Shown piece after piece: positions 53,082-62,526 of a stretch of DNA of 64,000 nucleotides. Position numbers and translations under genes: made by a program. The DNA comes from Algoriphagus sp. Y33 (GTDB taxonomy: Bacteria > Bacteroidota > Bacteroidia > Cytophagales > Cyclobacteriaceae), in contig NZ_CP061947.1 in the NCBI RefSeq assembly GCF_014838715.1, positions 1,364,001 to 1,428,000 on the forward strand, in the 5' to 3' direction. The notes beneath the pieces were generated by a model. It did not search any database. It was not told the DNA's origin and saw nothing but the letters and a program-made list of their open reading frames with translations. The number at the start of each line of letters is the position of its first letter. The first letter of the stretch is position 1.

Positions 53082-54335
53082 ATGAAAGTGCCTCTTGGAC
53101 CTGACGACGTAAGAAAACTGCCGATAGTGATCATTTCGATGTCCAGATGGGATTCGCCGATATCCTCTGCATCCTGGTCTTTAGCCAAGGAATTTGGCAA
53201 GCATAACCGCGTTTATTATGTAGATTATCCATACACTTTCTCAGAATGGTTTAGGGGACGCAAACTTCCTGCTATACAAATGCGCCGGCGGGCATTGCTC
53301 AGGGGGAATTCACAGGTAAGAACAATTTATGAGTACACTGATGGGATTGTAAAGGCTATTACCCCTACTTTGGTGTTCCCTGTAAACTGGCTTAGGAAGG
53401 GCTGGGGATACAATTTGCTGTCGGATATCAATGACCGCATACTTGCCAAGGCTATCCGAAAGACCCTTGGGGAAGAGAATGTAGGCCAGTACCTTTTTCT
53501 CAACTCGTTCAATCCGACGTATTTGGCAAACTATAAAAAGTATCTGAATCCAATACTTGCTATTTACCAATCCAGAGATGCCATCGGAGCTATTAATGCA
53601 TATACGCGTAAACACGGGGCTTACAGGGAGATTCAGGCGATCAGGAGCTACGATATGGCGATAGCGACTTCCCAGAACCTCAGCAAGGATCTGACACAAT
53701 CCAGCGGGAAGACTGTGAGTATTTTTCCAAATGGCGGCGACACGGAACTGTTTAAATCAACATGGCAGACTGCAGGAGAGATTCCCGATGAGCTGGCGCA
53801 TATTCGTACGCCTATCATTGGGTACACGGGCAATATATGTCAGCGAATAGATTATGTGCTGCTTAAAAAAATAGCTGAGGCGCATCCTGACAAAACCCTA
53901 GTGCTGGTGGGACCGAGGGAGGATAAGATTTATACGGATATAAATCTGGACCGAATCCCAAATCTACTATTCACAGGGCCCAGAAAGCTGGAAGAGTTGC
54001 CGCGCTATCTTCGGTATTTCGACTGTGCTATCATTCCGTTTTTGATCAATGAGTTTACCAGAAGTATCTATCCTCTGAAAATAAATGAGTACCTAGCTGC
54101 CGGAAGAGCTGTAGTGACGACGGATTTTTCACCCGATATCATTGATTTCAGCGAACATATTTATCTTGCTACCGACCACAGGAAATTTCTGAAATTGATT
54201 GACCGGGCTATAGAATCCAACAGTAGCTCTGTGTGTCGGGAGAGGTATGATGTAGCCAAGTCTAATTCTTGGGAAAACCGGGTACGTGATTTTTGGGGAA
54301 TGGCATCGAAGTGCTATGCAGCATTAAAACTATAG
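53082..54335 (+). CDS. GT-B glycosyltransferase (family 4-like)
   Basis: 417 aa. The N-terminal half is poorly conserved ('PIVIISMSRWDSPISSASWS'). The C-terminal half has GT4 features: 'SIFPNGGDTELFKS', 'IIGYTGNICQRIDYVLLKKI', 'RIPNLLFTGPRKLEELPRYL', and 'YPLKINEYLAAGRAVVTTDF' in the ExxxxE region. Sits 6 nt after and 6 nt before its neighbours, in a compact three-gene unit. Confidence 0.82.
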   Translation: MKVPLGPDDVRKLPIVIISMSRWDSPISSASWSLAKEFGKHNRVYYVDYPYTFSEWFRGRKLPAIQMRRRALLRGNSQVRTIYEYTDGIVKAITPTLVFPVNWLRKGWGYNLLSDINDRILAKAIRKTLGEENVGQYLFLNSFNPTYLANYKKYLNPILAIYQSRDAIGAINAYTRKHGAYREIQAIRSYDMAIATSQNLSKDLTQSSGKTVSIFPNGGDTELFKSTWQTAGEIPDELAHIRTPIIGYTGNICQRIDYVLLKKIAEAHPDKTLVLVGPREDKIYTDINLDRIPNLLFTGPRKLEELPRYLRYFDCAIIPFLINEFTRSIYPLKINEYLAAGRAVVTTDFSPDIIDFSEHIYLATDHRKFLKLIDRAIESNSSSVCRERYDVAKSNSWENRVRDFWGMASKCYAALKL

Positions 54336-54341
54336 CAGCAT

Positions 54342-55514
54342 ATGATAGAGATTTTGGTTGTATCCATGTTGTTTCTGAGCTTCTATGCCTATGTAGGGTA
54401 TGGTATACTTTTGTTTTTCTTGGTCAAGATCAGAGGCGGTGAAAAAGAAATGTATCCGGGAGGGTATTTCCCCTCTGTTTCTTTGGTAATACCCTGCTAT
54501 AACGAAGGGGAGATGCTGCGTGATAAATTACGGAATACACTGGCCCTTTTGTACCCGAAGGAAAGGCTGGAGATAATTTGTATCTGCGACGGATCGGACG
54601 ATGGTTCCCAGTATATACCATTGGAATTTGAAGGGGTGATAACCATGCATTCTCCTGAGAGAAAAGGCAAACTGGCAGCGATGAAGCGTGCAGTGGCCAG
54701 GGCCTCCGGAGAAATCCTGGTTTTCTGTGATGCCAATACCGTACTTAACCCCGAGGCTGTTTCCAAGCTGGTACTTCCATACCGGAACAGTAAGGTAGGC
54801 GCTGTATCGGGAGAGAAATCAATTATTTCGGAAAAAACAAGTGATGCAAGTACCGGAGGGGAAGGAATGTATTGGAAATATGAATCATTTCTAAAGAAAT
54901 ACGACAGTTACTTTTATACATTGGTCGGAGCTGCCGGCGAACTGATGAGTTGCAGAAAAGAACTGTTTCTGGAACTTCCTGATAATACTATCTTGGATGA
55001 CTTCATGCTTTCCATGAAAATAGCCGAAGGGGGGTATAGGGTGAAGTACGTGCCTGAGGCCTCTGCTTCGGAGTATGCCAGTGCAAATATTAAAGAAGAG
55101 ACAAAGCGGAAAATTAGAATTGCGGCAGGGGGTTGGCAGAGCATGTTTCGCCTACGGAAGGCTATCAATCCCTTTCATGATCCCTTACTTGCCTTCCAGT
55201 ACATTAGTCACCGGGTGCTGAGATGGGCAATCATACCTTTTGTATTAGTGGCCTTATTTGGTCTGAATCACTTCCTGGCGATATATAGAGCCAGCTTGAT
55301 TTGGACAGTGCTGTTGGGAATGCAGTATGCGTTTTATCTGTTTGCTCTGATCGGAAATATGCTTCAGGACAAAAGGGCACCTTTTAAAGGGTTTTTTCTC
55401 CCCTATTATTTTTGTGTTATGAACTATTGCGCCATTATGGGATTTTTCAGATGGGTAAGGGATGAGCAGCCGGCTACATGGGAAAGGGCTGTCCGGGCCG
55501 ACGAAACAGATTAG
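54342..55514 (+). CDS. Membrane glycosyltransferase family 2, paralogue
   Basis: 390 aa, same length and layout as the protein at 45859-47031: 'PSVSLVIPCYNEGEMLRDKL', 'IICICDGSDDGSQYI', 'GEILVFCDANTVLNPEA', 'NTILDDFMLSMKIAEGGY', 'KRKIRIAAGGWQSMFRLR', 'GMYWKYESFLKKYDSYFYTL'. C-terminal helices alike. A duplication inside the locus that flanks the other transferases. Overlaps the convergent Wzy gene by 4 bp at the 3' end. Confidence 0.86.
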   Translation: MIEILVVSMLFLSFYAYVGYGILLFFLVKIRGGEKEMYPGGYFPSVSLVIPCYNEGEMLRDKLRNTLALLYPKERLEIICICDGSDDGSQYIPLEFEGVITMHSPERKGKLAAMKRAVARASGEILVFCDANTVLNPEAVSKLVLPYRNSKVGAVSGEKSIISEKTSDASTGGEGMYWKYESFLKKYDSYFYTLVGAAGELMSCRKELFLELPDNTILDDFMLSMKIAEGGYRVKYVPEASASEYASANIKEETKRKIRIAAGGWQSMFRLRKAINPFHDPLLAFQYISHRVLRWAIIPFVLVALFGLNHFLAIYRASLIWTVLLGMQYAFYLFALIGNMLQDKRAPFKGFFLPYYFCVMNYCAIMGFFRWVRDEQPATWERAVRADETD

Positions 55515-56959
55515 CCTGTTGGCAATACAGGATTGTCGGCTCCTGCTAAGTGTTTTTGGGGTTTATCCATATTAGCTGCCAGAAATATTGCCCCCCAGGT
55601 GAAGTAGATGATTATGTTGATTGGGAACTGCCCTATAATCGGATTCCCGTATGCGGCCACAGCGATTCCTGCAAACCCTGAATTCAACGCCATCATATAC
55701 TGTCTCAGCATAGGGTCATTCAAGGAAAAAGTGACCGCAAATCCTTTAAAAAGGATATACAGTATCATGATAACGTGCAGTGTTAGCCCTATTATTCCCG
55801 TTTCTGCCCAAATTCTTACATACCAACTGTCATTAGGGGTGTTTGCAAGAAAAGTATTTGGGGAGAAACGCTGTCCCCAAGAACCGGAAGTTCCAATACC
55901 CCCTCCCAATGGTCTGGTAGCTAAGTATTGTTTAAATTTTAACTGGTTTTCGAGCCTTACCTGCAATGAAGCATCCTTAGGGTTCAGCGCAGTACGCATC
56001 CTACGGAGCTGGTAGTTTTCATTGCCTATAGTGGTGAACTTCAGAAACATAAATATCCCCAACAAGAAAACGCCGCCAACCGCAATGCTCTTTAGGTTTT
56101 TGGTAGATATTAAATAAGCCAAAGCTCCCCCTATCACCACAAAAAATGCACCTCGTGTTCCGCTTAAGGCCATGGCGTACAGGCATATGAACCCGATTAG
56201 GGCCAAGATTACCCTCTTTCTGGCAGAGAAAGGCCCCAATGCAAGCAAAAAAGCCACAATAGCACCATATCCCATCGTGGCACCGAACTGACCTGAGTCA
56301 GAAAGGAAAGAAAATGCCCTAAGCACACCGAAGAGTACATGTGTCCGTATGGGGCCTGATGCTAACCACCGGATTTCCCATTCATCCAGACCCAGGAAAA
56401 TTTGCTTAAAGCCCCAGAAGGAAGCGACTAAACAGCAGATTAGGGTCAAGTGGGTAAAATAATACACCTGCTTTTTATCTTTCAGGTAAAGCAAAAGAAA
56501 GAAAACACTTAAAATTTGATAGATGGATACCGCCCGGACTGCGTAGAACCAAGCGACTTTACTTGTAGCCTCGGGATTGAAAATCTCCAACACCGTAAAT
56601 CCCAACCAGATAATACTGATCCACAGCAAGCTACTGTTGAGGTTAGAAACAGCCGGTTTTTCCCTTGAGAAGAGGGCGATGATAATAGAGAAGAACAATA
56701 GCAAGTCAACCCCAAGTCCCAGAGGTAAATCCAGGTATCTGATAATTCCGTTTACAAAAAAAGAAACGATCAAGGTGGTGTATAAGCCATACATGGGCTT
56801 AAGGTAAATCATTCTCCCAAAGAAAAATAAGACAACCAAAGCCGACAGAACAGCAAGAACCATCACCTCATATCTGAAAATGGCATATCCCAATACCAAA
56901 GCCAGTATGGATGAAACAGCGATGTGTTTTAGGGGCAAAGTGGTTTTTAAAACTTCCAA
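55511..56959 (-). CDS. O-antigen ligase / Wzy-type polymerase
   Basis: 482 aa with about 10-12 helices. The Wzy_C (O-antigen ligase) region is recognisable: 'LIGFICLYAMALSGTRGAFF', and the large loop 'RPLGGGIGTSGSWGQRFSPN' followed by 'TPNDSWYVRIWAETGIIGLT'. Polymerises flipped repeat units or ligates them. Last gene of the leftward operon that starts with the CheY-like regulator. Confidence 0.85.
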   Translation of the reverse strand: MEVLKTTLPLKHIAVSSILALVLGYAIFRYEVMVLAVLSALVVLFFFGRMIYLKPMYGLYTTLIVSFFVNGIIRYLDLPLGLGVDLLLFFSIIIALFSREKPAVSNLNSSLLWISIIWLGFTVLEIFNPEATSKVAWFYAVRAVSIYQILSVFFLLLYLKDKKQVYYFTHLTLICCLVASFWGFKQIFLGLDEWEIRWLASGPIRTHVLFGVLRAFSFLSDSGQFGATMGYGAIVAFLLALGPFSARKRVILALIGFICLYAMALSGTRGAFFVVIGGALAYLISTKNLKSIAVGGVFLLGIFMFLKFTTIGNENYQLRRMRTALNPKDASLQVRLENQLKFKQYLATRPLGGGIGTSGSWGQRFSPNTFLANTPNDSWYVRIWAETGIIGLTLHVIMILYILFKGFAVTFSLNDPMLRQYMMALNSGFAGIAVAAYGNPIIGQFPINIIIYFTWGAIFLAANMDKPQKHLAGADNPVLPTG

Positions 56960-56996
56960 AGATCCGGTCTGGTTAGTAATAGGTAAGCCGCTTGAC

Positions 56997-59072
56997 TTAT
57001 GCGCCTGTATATTCTCTTATATAAACTGCGTCCACATTAGTCAGGAGTATAGTAGGCTTTGATCCTGTGGATGTTTCTATCATTTCTACAAATTTAGAAT
57101 AGTTAGGCTTCCACACTACCCCGGCATCCAGGACCATAAGATTCCAGTCTGTCTGCTGCAGCATGTCGAAAGAGACATGCTTCTCCTTCCAGTACGGATG
57201 TAGTATGAATAGGATATCAGTTCCTTTGTACAATGGTGCGTGTGTCGGCAACAAACCGGAGACGTCTTTCGCATGATAATAGGTGTCCACGCTATAGTGA
57301 AGTCCTCCTTCCATAATTCCGGAATGGAGGATGTGCCCCCTGTATTGTTTTTGGGCAAGAAAGGCCAATAGGGATTCCACTAATTTAAGATTAGCCGGAT
57401 TTTCTTCTTTCAGCAGTAGCCCGATAAGGAAAGGACTGTTTTTGGATGTTTTGCTTCTTCTGAGATTAAGCTCATTAAGCCAATATTCAAAGGCTACTTT
57501 ATCTTTTTCGCTGTAAGGTTTATCGGTATTTGGTGCCGGAAAAGTCCCTGCTACCTTCAAGCCCGTAATTTCTTCTGCTCTTGCGGTATCACGCAAGGAA
57601 GAATTGGTGATAAGCTTTACAACGAGAAAACTCAATACAAGTAGGTTGCCAAACAGAAAGCTTGCGATAACCAGGATTTTCCTTTTGGAACTCCGGGCAT
57701 TTGAGGGGAAAAAGGGAGGATCGACCACTACCTGGGATTGGGCAAGTTTGAAGTTTTCCTTTTGAATTTTTGCCTGGTTTAAACCGTGGATAATGGCTAA
57801 ATACTCCCTTTCATGGATGTCAACCTCACGTTCCAGCCGGTTAAGCTCAGCACCTAAGGGAGCAAATTCATCTATCCGTTTGTCTATTTCTTTCACTGCT
57901 TTTACCGTGATATCCGAAGCGGCAAATTGTTTTTCTTTTTCGATGTAAAGTTTCAGCCATTCCAAGAGCAGGTCATTCATAGGTACTCCGTCTACACTGA
58001 AGTCCTGCTGATAAAGTCTGTTTATCTTCTCGTTAATCTCTACATTAAGCTTGTTGATGTCGGCTTTTAACTGGGCTGTTTGGCCTGGGTCACTTCCTGT
58101 CATGGTGCTAAGCTGCACACGTAATCGGGAGACCTGATTTCTGGCTAGGGAGATGCTGTCAAGCACTTCTGAACGCCCGATATTCTGCTTCAAGCGTTCT
58201 TCCAACTTTATCAGGCCTGCTTCTGCGCCCATAGCCAGCTGGTAAGCATTGCTCTGCTCGGCTTCTACTTCCTTACGGTATAAGTCTAGACTCTTGCCCT
58301 GCTCGTAATAGTTCATAATCCTGTTTACCGAAATAAACTCTTTCAGACGCTGCTCTGAATCATTGAGGCTTTCCAAGACTACTCCCAGCTGTGATTGGAA
58401 ATATTCCACGCTGCTTGCAGTCTCATTGTAGCGAAGTTCACCATACCGCTTGAGGTATACCTCGCCCAGAAATTTCACAGTATGGAAAACGATCCCCGGG
58501 TCATCCAGATAGTATGATATTTCTATCATATCACTGTTTTTTTTCCGGTCTACGCGAACCCGTTCAAGAATTTTATCCACGCCGTAATGGGGATGGTTTT
58601 CCAATAAATAGTGGAATGGGCTATCGTAATTCTCATCCATGTATCGGATAATGTTAGCTAAGGTGAGGTCAGGGTTTTCTGCGACACGTATCTTATTTTT
58701 AAGCTCATCGGAAATATGGAGCTTAAGTTCTTCCATGCTTTTTTCGGAGATGATCGCCGGGTGGGGTTCCGCCATCGAGAGGTGCTGCGCAAGCAGCCTT
58801 AGGCTTACCTCTTCGATGGATTTTCTGGAACTGATCAATGAAATGATGTTATCCATCAAATTATTGGAGGTAAAGAAATCGATTTTTAGTGACTCGGTCA
58901 GATCCGCACTTTTCCGTGTGGATATTCCGGTGTAGATCACCATATGTGAATCATAGATCTTTCCGGAGCCGGCTGTCAGCAGTATCACTACCCCGGACAG
59001 CAGTAGGGGGAATATCAGGAAGAGGTAATAGTATTTCCTCAAATACCAAATCAGATGCTTTATCCGGATCAT
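56997..59072 (-). CDS. GumC/Wzc-type polysaccharide copolymerase with degenerate kinase-like domain
   Basis: 691 aa. Wzz domain with first membrane helix at 14-35 and second at about 470-490 ('ILVIASFLFGNLLVLSFLVV'). Between them lies a long periplasmic coiled-coil (about 240-440: 'SLDLYRKEVEAEQSNAYQLA', 'LSTMTGSDPGQTAQLKADIN'), as in GumC. The C-terminal 190 residues resemble the BY-kinase fold but lack Walker A ('SPFLIGLLLKEENPANLKLV' in its place) and the Tyr-rich tail, so it is probably catalytically dead. Controls chain length and links to the outer-membrane exporter. Overlaps the TolC-like gene by 4 nt. Confidence 0.83.
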   Translation of the reverse strand: MIRIKHLIWYLRKYYYLFLIFPLLLSGVVILLTAGSGKIYDSHMVIYTGISTRKSADLTESLKIDFFTSNNLMDNIISLISSRKSIEEVSLRLLAQHLSMAEPHPAIISEKSMEELKLHISDELKNKIRVAENPDLTLANIIRYMDENYDSPFHYLLENHPHYGVDKILERVRVDRKKNSDMIEISYYLDDPGIVFHTVKFLGEVYLKRYGELRYNETASSVEYFQSQLGVVLESLNDSEQRLKEFISVNRIMNYYEQGKSLDLYRKEVEAEQSNAYQLAMGAEAGLIKLEERLKQNIGRSEVLDSISLARNQVSRLRVQLSTMTGSDPGQTAQLKADINKLNVEINEKINRLYQQDFSVDGVPMNDLLLEWLKLYIEKEKQFAASDITVKAVKEIDKRIDEFAPLGAELNRLEREVDIHEREYLAIIHGLNQAKIQKENFKLAQSQVVVDPPFFPSNARSSKRKILVIASFLFGNLLVLSFLVVKLITNSSLRDTARAEEITGLKVAGTFPAPNTDKPYSEKDKVAFEYWLNELNLRRSKTSKNSPFLIGLLLKEENPANLKLVESLLAFLAQKQYRGHILHSGIMEGGLHYSVDTYYHAKDVSGLLPTHAPLYKGTDILFILHPYWKEKHVSFDMLQQTDWNLMVLDAGVVWKPNYSKFVEMIETSTGSKPTILLTNVDAVYIREYTGA

Positions 59073-59827
59073 TTTTTTAAATCATAAAGTTTAATCCCCA
59101 GAAATGACTCCAGGTTGTGAAAGGCAACCATAAACTCACCGTAGGACTTATAGTATTTCTCGCTGGCTATCGCTTTGATTTCAGCGATTCTGGTGTACTC
59201 GGTGAAGCTCACCTGATTGTCTCTTAGTCTGAGTGCAGATAGTTGTTCACTATTTTTCGCCTGTTCAAAGTAGGTGTGTTGATCTATCATGACCTTCTGG
59301 GCCACCAGGAGATCAAAGTAATTTTGGATTACCCCCTGCTCTACGGTCAGTTTTATTTCTTCTGCCTTACTTTCAAAAGTCTTGATTTCTGATTTGGCCA
59401 GTTTGATGCGGTTAGGCCGGGAAACAAATTCGTACAAAGGAAGATTTAGACTTAAACCATACCGGTAGCCGGTGGACAGGGTGTTTACAGTGGACTCGTT
59501 TACCCCGGCAATGAATACCCCTTGATTTCCGGCTGCCACATTGGCGAATGCCTGGATATGGTTTGTCCAGAATTTCTTTTGCAAGATCAATCTCTCAGTT
59601 TCCGTTACACTTTGGTGGACAGCAGTCTGTACGCTTGGGCTATAGGAAATGGCAATTTGGACTAAACTGTCCAAAGAAGGTAACTGTCCTGATATATCTT
59701 CGAACAGATTAAACCCTTCTATACCTCCAGCAAAGGGCTCTTTTTCGGTTTGTTGGGCATGCAGTGCCTGCATTCCCATGGACGACATCCAAATTGATGC
59801 ACAAATTAAAGGCAACGTGATTCTCAT
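59069..59827 (-). CDS. Short TolC-family outer-membrane efflux-like protein
   Basis: 252 aa, about half the usual 430-500. Signal peptide about 1-24, then one OEP-type repeat: 'QLPSLDSLVQIAISYSPSVQ', 'STGYRYGLSLNLPLYEFVSR', helix 'AKSEIKTFESKAEEIKLTVE', 'QNYFDLLVAQKVMIDQHTYF', ending after 'NLESFLGIKLYD'. Only one helical hairpin and one beta pair can be formed, so a trimer would have half the usual barrel strands. Both ends are locked in the operon (1-nt and 4-nt overlaps) with no remnant downstream, so the short form looks stable rather than broken. Confidence 0.75.
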   Translation of the reverse strand: MRITLPLICASIWMSSMGMQALHAQQTEKEPFAGGIEGFNLFEDISGQLPSLDSLVQIAISYSPSVQTAVHQSVTETERLILQKKFWTNHIQAFANVAAGNQGVFIAGVNESTVNTLSTGYRYGLSLNLPLYEFVSRPNRIKLAKSEIKTFESKAEEIKLTVEQGVIQNYFDLLVAQKVMIDQHTYFEQAKNSEQLSALRLRDNQVSFTEYTRIAEIKAIASEKYYKSYGEFMVAFHNLESFLGIKLYDLKK

Positions 59828-61023
59828 TATACATTTTCTTTTTGAAATAAAGCAGGTAAGGTCATCAACAGTATTTTAAGATCCAGCCATAAGCTGTAAT
59901 TATCTGCATAATGATTGTCCAGTCCAATTCGCTCCTCCTCCGACATAATGCTTGATTTGCCTCTTTTGGTCACCTGCCAAAGTCCGGTGATTCCGGCAGG
60001 GGCAAGAAATCTCTTAGAGAACTGGTCAGTAGTCAGCTTTTCAGCTTCATAAACCGGGATTGGCCTATTCCCAACTATTGACATATCTCCTTTGAATACA
60101 TTTAGTAATTGGGGTAGCTCATCCAGACTGCTGTTCCTTAAAAACTTTCCCAATTTAGTGATTCTCGGGTCTTCAGAAAGCTTAAAGAAGGTAGAACCTC
60201 CGCCTTTATTGGATGCCCTGTAGATTGTTTCACAGATCTGTCTACCCGTCTTGTCATAAAGCGGGTTTTCGCATGACTGGGAATATTGCCGGCAAATTTC
60301 ACATTTCTCAAAGAGGTAGGAGGGGAGCCCGGATTTGGAATGCCCGTCGGACTTGGAGTATTGGTTCAAGTGCCCCAGATTTTTCAGTTTACTTTCAGCA
60401 TCGGGAACCATTGTTCTGAATTTATAAAAAGAAATGATATCCCAACCTCTTCCTACCCGCTTTGACCTGTAGAATATCGGCCCTTTAGACTCCATTCGTA
60501 TCAGCAATGCAATAGTCAGAAATAAAGGCGACAATAGCAATAAGGCTAAACCTGAGACAAGAATGTCAAATATCCGTTTGCCCAACGGGATTCTATAGAT
60601 CCGGTCTATCGGAATGGAAGTCTGCTTATCCGTAAAAGAATGTCGCAAAGGGGGATTGGCAATCAGTTTTTTTATGGCTGTATTCAGGCCCCCTTCAAGA
60701 AACTTTCCTGTAAGGTATAGGCTGCTGATGCCATTTTTGACCGCATTCTTTTTATCCTCAAAATCAAAATGCTCCCATACCACACAGATCTGGAAGCCGT
60801 CCCGAGTGGAATAAGGTCGGATCTTATTTAAGGTATTGATGAATTCAGGACTTTTCAGATCCCCATAGACAAATACAACAGCAACATGTGATATAGTTCT
60901 GATACGCTGTACAAAAGACAGTGTGTCATTATAGGTTTCAATCTCGAAGTCTTCTTTTAGGGATTCCAATATCCTTTCTGGTAAATAGGGATTGGGATTA
61001 ATGAAAACTAACTGGTTTTTCAT
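59827..61023 (-). CDS. Phosphoglycosyl transferase with N-terminal pseudo-receiver domain
   Basis: 398 aa. Residues 1-120 have receiver-like strands ('QLVFINPN', 'HVAVVFVYGDL', 'FQICVVWEHF', 'ISSLYLTGKF') but lack the acidic pair and phospho-Asp. Residues 145-395 are a bacterial sugar transferase (WcaJ/PglC type): membrane helix 'IFDILVSGLALLLLSPLFL', 'SKRVGRGWDIISFYKFRTM', 'LRNSSLDELPQLLNVFKGDM', 'SIVGNRPIPVYEAEKL', 'PAGITGLWQVTKRGKS'. Between them a roughly 50-residue insert holds Cys at 'KCEICRQYSQSCEN' and 'GRQICETI'. It starts synthesis by loading sugar-1-phosphate onto undecaprenyl phosphate. Overlaps the regulator gene by 4 nt. Confidence 0.87.
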   Translation of the reverse strand: MKNQLVFINPNPYLPERILESLKEDFEIETYNDTLSFVQRIRTISHVAVVFVYGDLKSPEFINTLNKIRPYSTRDGFQICVVWEHFDFEDKKNAVKNGISSLYLTGKFLEGGLNTAIKKLIANPPLRHSFTDKQTSIPIDRIYRIPLGKRIFDILVSGLALLLLSPLFLTIALLIRMESKGPIFYRSKRVGRGWDIISFYKFRTMVPDAESKLKNLGHLNQYSKSDGHSKSGLPSYLFEKCEICRQYSQSCENPLYDKTGRQICETIYRASNKGGGSTFFKLSEDPRITKLGKFLRNSSLDELPQLLNVFKGDMSIVGNRPIPVYEAEKLTTDQFSKRFLAPAGITGLWQVTKRGKSSIMSEEERIGLDNHYADNYSLWLDLKILLMTLPALFQKENV

Positions 61024-61421
61024 AACTTGTCGAAATTGTACCTAGTGAAAAACCGGTCTATACGAAGGGATAGTTCTGACATATTAAAGGGTTTGATAAG
61101 GAAATCATCTGCACCAACATTGAACGCTTCTATCCTACTGGCGGCGGTCTCTTCTCCTGACAGTACAATCAACAGGATGTGATTGAGATAATTGAACTTT
61201 CTGATTTCTTGGATAAACTCTATTCCGCCCATCACCGGCATATTTAGATCAATTATAATTACATCAGGCACATTTCCTTCGAGTATGTAGCTTAATCCTT
61301 CAAGTCCATTTAGTTTTATGGTGACCTCGTATGTCGATTGGAATTTATTTTTCAATAATACTCCGATTAAGGGTTCGTCATCAACTAATAACAATTTTCT
61401 TTTTTTGGCTTGAACTTCCAT
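61020..61421 (-). CDS. CheY-like single-domain response regulator
   Basis: 133 aa. 'RKLLLVDDEPLIGVLLKNKF' (acidic pair), phospho-Asp in 'DVIIIDLNMPVMGGIEFIQE', 'LIVLSGEETAASRIEAFNVG' (Ser/Thr switch), then 'ADDFLIKPFNMSEL' with conserved Lys. No output domain. First gene of the exopolysaccharide operon and coupled by overlap to the transferase that carries a pseudo-receiver, so it may act by protein contact on that enzyme. The cognate kinase is not in the window. Confidence 0.9.
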   Translation of the reverse strand: MEVQAKKRKLLLVDDEPLIGVLLKNKFQSTYEVTIKLNGLEGLSYILEGNVPDVIIIDLNMPVMGGIEFIQEIRKFNYLNHILLIVLSGEETAASRIEAFNVGADDFLIKPFNMSELSLRIDRFFTRYNFDKL

Positions 61422-61544
61422 AATAGTAGGGATTGGGGGGTAAAAAGATGATCAGCTTGGGGAGCACAGGTTAAGTTTAAATCAATATAAAGTGATTTGC
61501 CAGTCCTGGAATTAAGTTCTAACTATTAAATATAGTTAGTTGGG

Positions 61545-61577
61545 CAAATATATGTCTTATTAAGAACAAGTTTCAAA
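61545..61577 (-). promoter_or_regulatory. Candidate promoter of the leftward exopolysaccharide operon
   Basis: On the minus strand: TTTG (61577-61574), 21-nt spacer, TATATTTG (61552-61545), an exact TAnnTTTG -7 box. Start of transcription would be near 61538, giving a leader of about 115 nt before the regulator ATG at 61421. Confidence 0.5.
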
Positions 61578-62526
61578 CCGCCCACCATTTAATTTTGTTT
61601 AAAAGCCGTTAGACAAAAATATGTTTGTTTTTAAAAATTAATTTAGTATAAAAATAAGATTTTTAAATTGAACTATATGAGTAAATATAGGATTATTTGA
61701 ATTAATTTGTATACTTTAGTGGATTTTTATACAAAGATCGGTGAAGGCAAGATTTTTGTGAGGTAGGACGGTTTGCTTTTTATGACTAGTGCAAATCTGT
61801 TGCTACTGTTTTTCCGTTAATGTTATAAATAATGTTTTTTATATATATAAAAATAATGTTTAAATAAATATTTAACTATTTACATATATAGTTCAAAGAT
61901 GTCTTTATTATTTTATATTCCAGAATTTAGCATTTCATTTACATGAATATGCTGTACATTTATATTTTGCCACACAGGGATTTTTTTGACGTATTGTGTA
62001 TTTAGTTTAACCTGTTTAGTTTGGCGAGGTCCTTATGTTGCTCTACATCAGTCTTCATTTTTTTATGAAGTGATTCAAAACTTTAAACCTATGACGTGGA
62101 AGAAAGTAATAGAAAATGACCTGAACATGCTTGCAAACACATGTAATGAGGTAATCTCCCGGATCGGACTTCTGCTTCTTATTAATTTTTCAAACCGTTT
62201 TTATTTATAAGTGCCGGTTTATTACCCAAAGCACTGTAAACTATGATGTAGTCGTACAGGGGAAGTCTATCTGGAGGATCAGGGAATGCTGAAAAATGCC
62301 AATAATGGGCCAAAAGCCATCATTTTGAATGATTAACCCATTTTTCATGCGGACGGTTTTTCGGTAGGAGCAAGCTTTTGGACGACATGAGGTCTTTATC
62401 TATGCGTCAGAAAATCTCAAAATCGAGATTTTTAGGCTAGACTCAGCCATACCATCTTCTACGTTGGCCTCATTCGAGGTATACCCAAACATCTTCACGC
62501 GGCTGCCTTGAATCCGGCATACCTAA
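61578..62526. other. AT-rich gene-free stretch
   Basis: Very AT-rich to about 61990. A plus-strand ORF at 61986-62210 (74 codons) has no family features and no convincing start context, so it is left uncalled. No strong hairpin was noticed. The AraC remnant begins at its right edge. Confidence 0.4.

Noticed and set aside
61986..62210. 74-codon ORF in AT-rich DNA
   Set aside because: No ribosome-binding context, no recognisable features, and poor composition.
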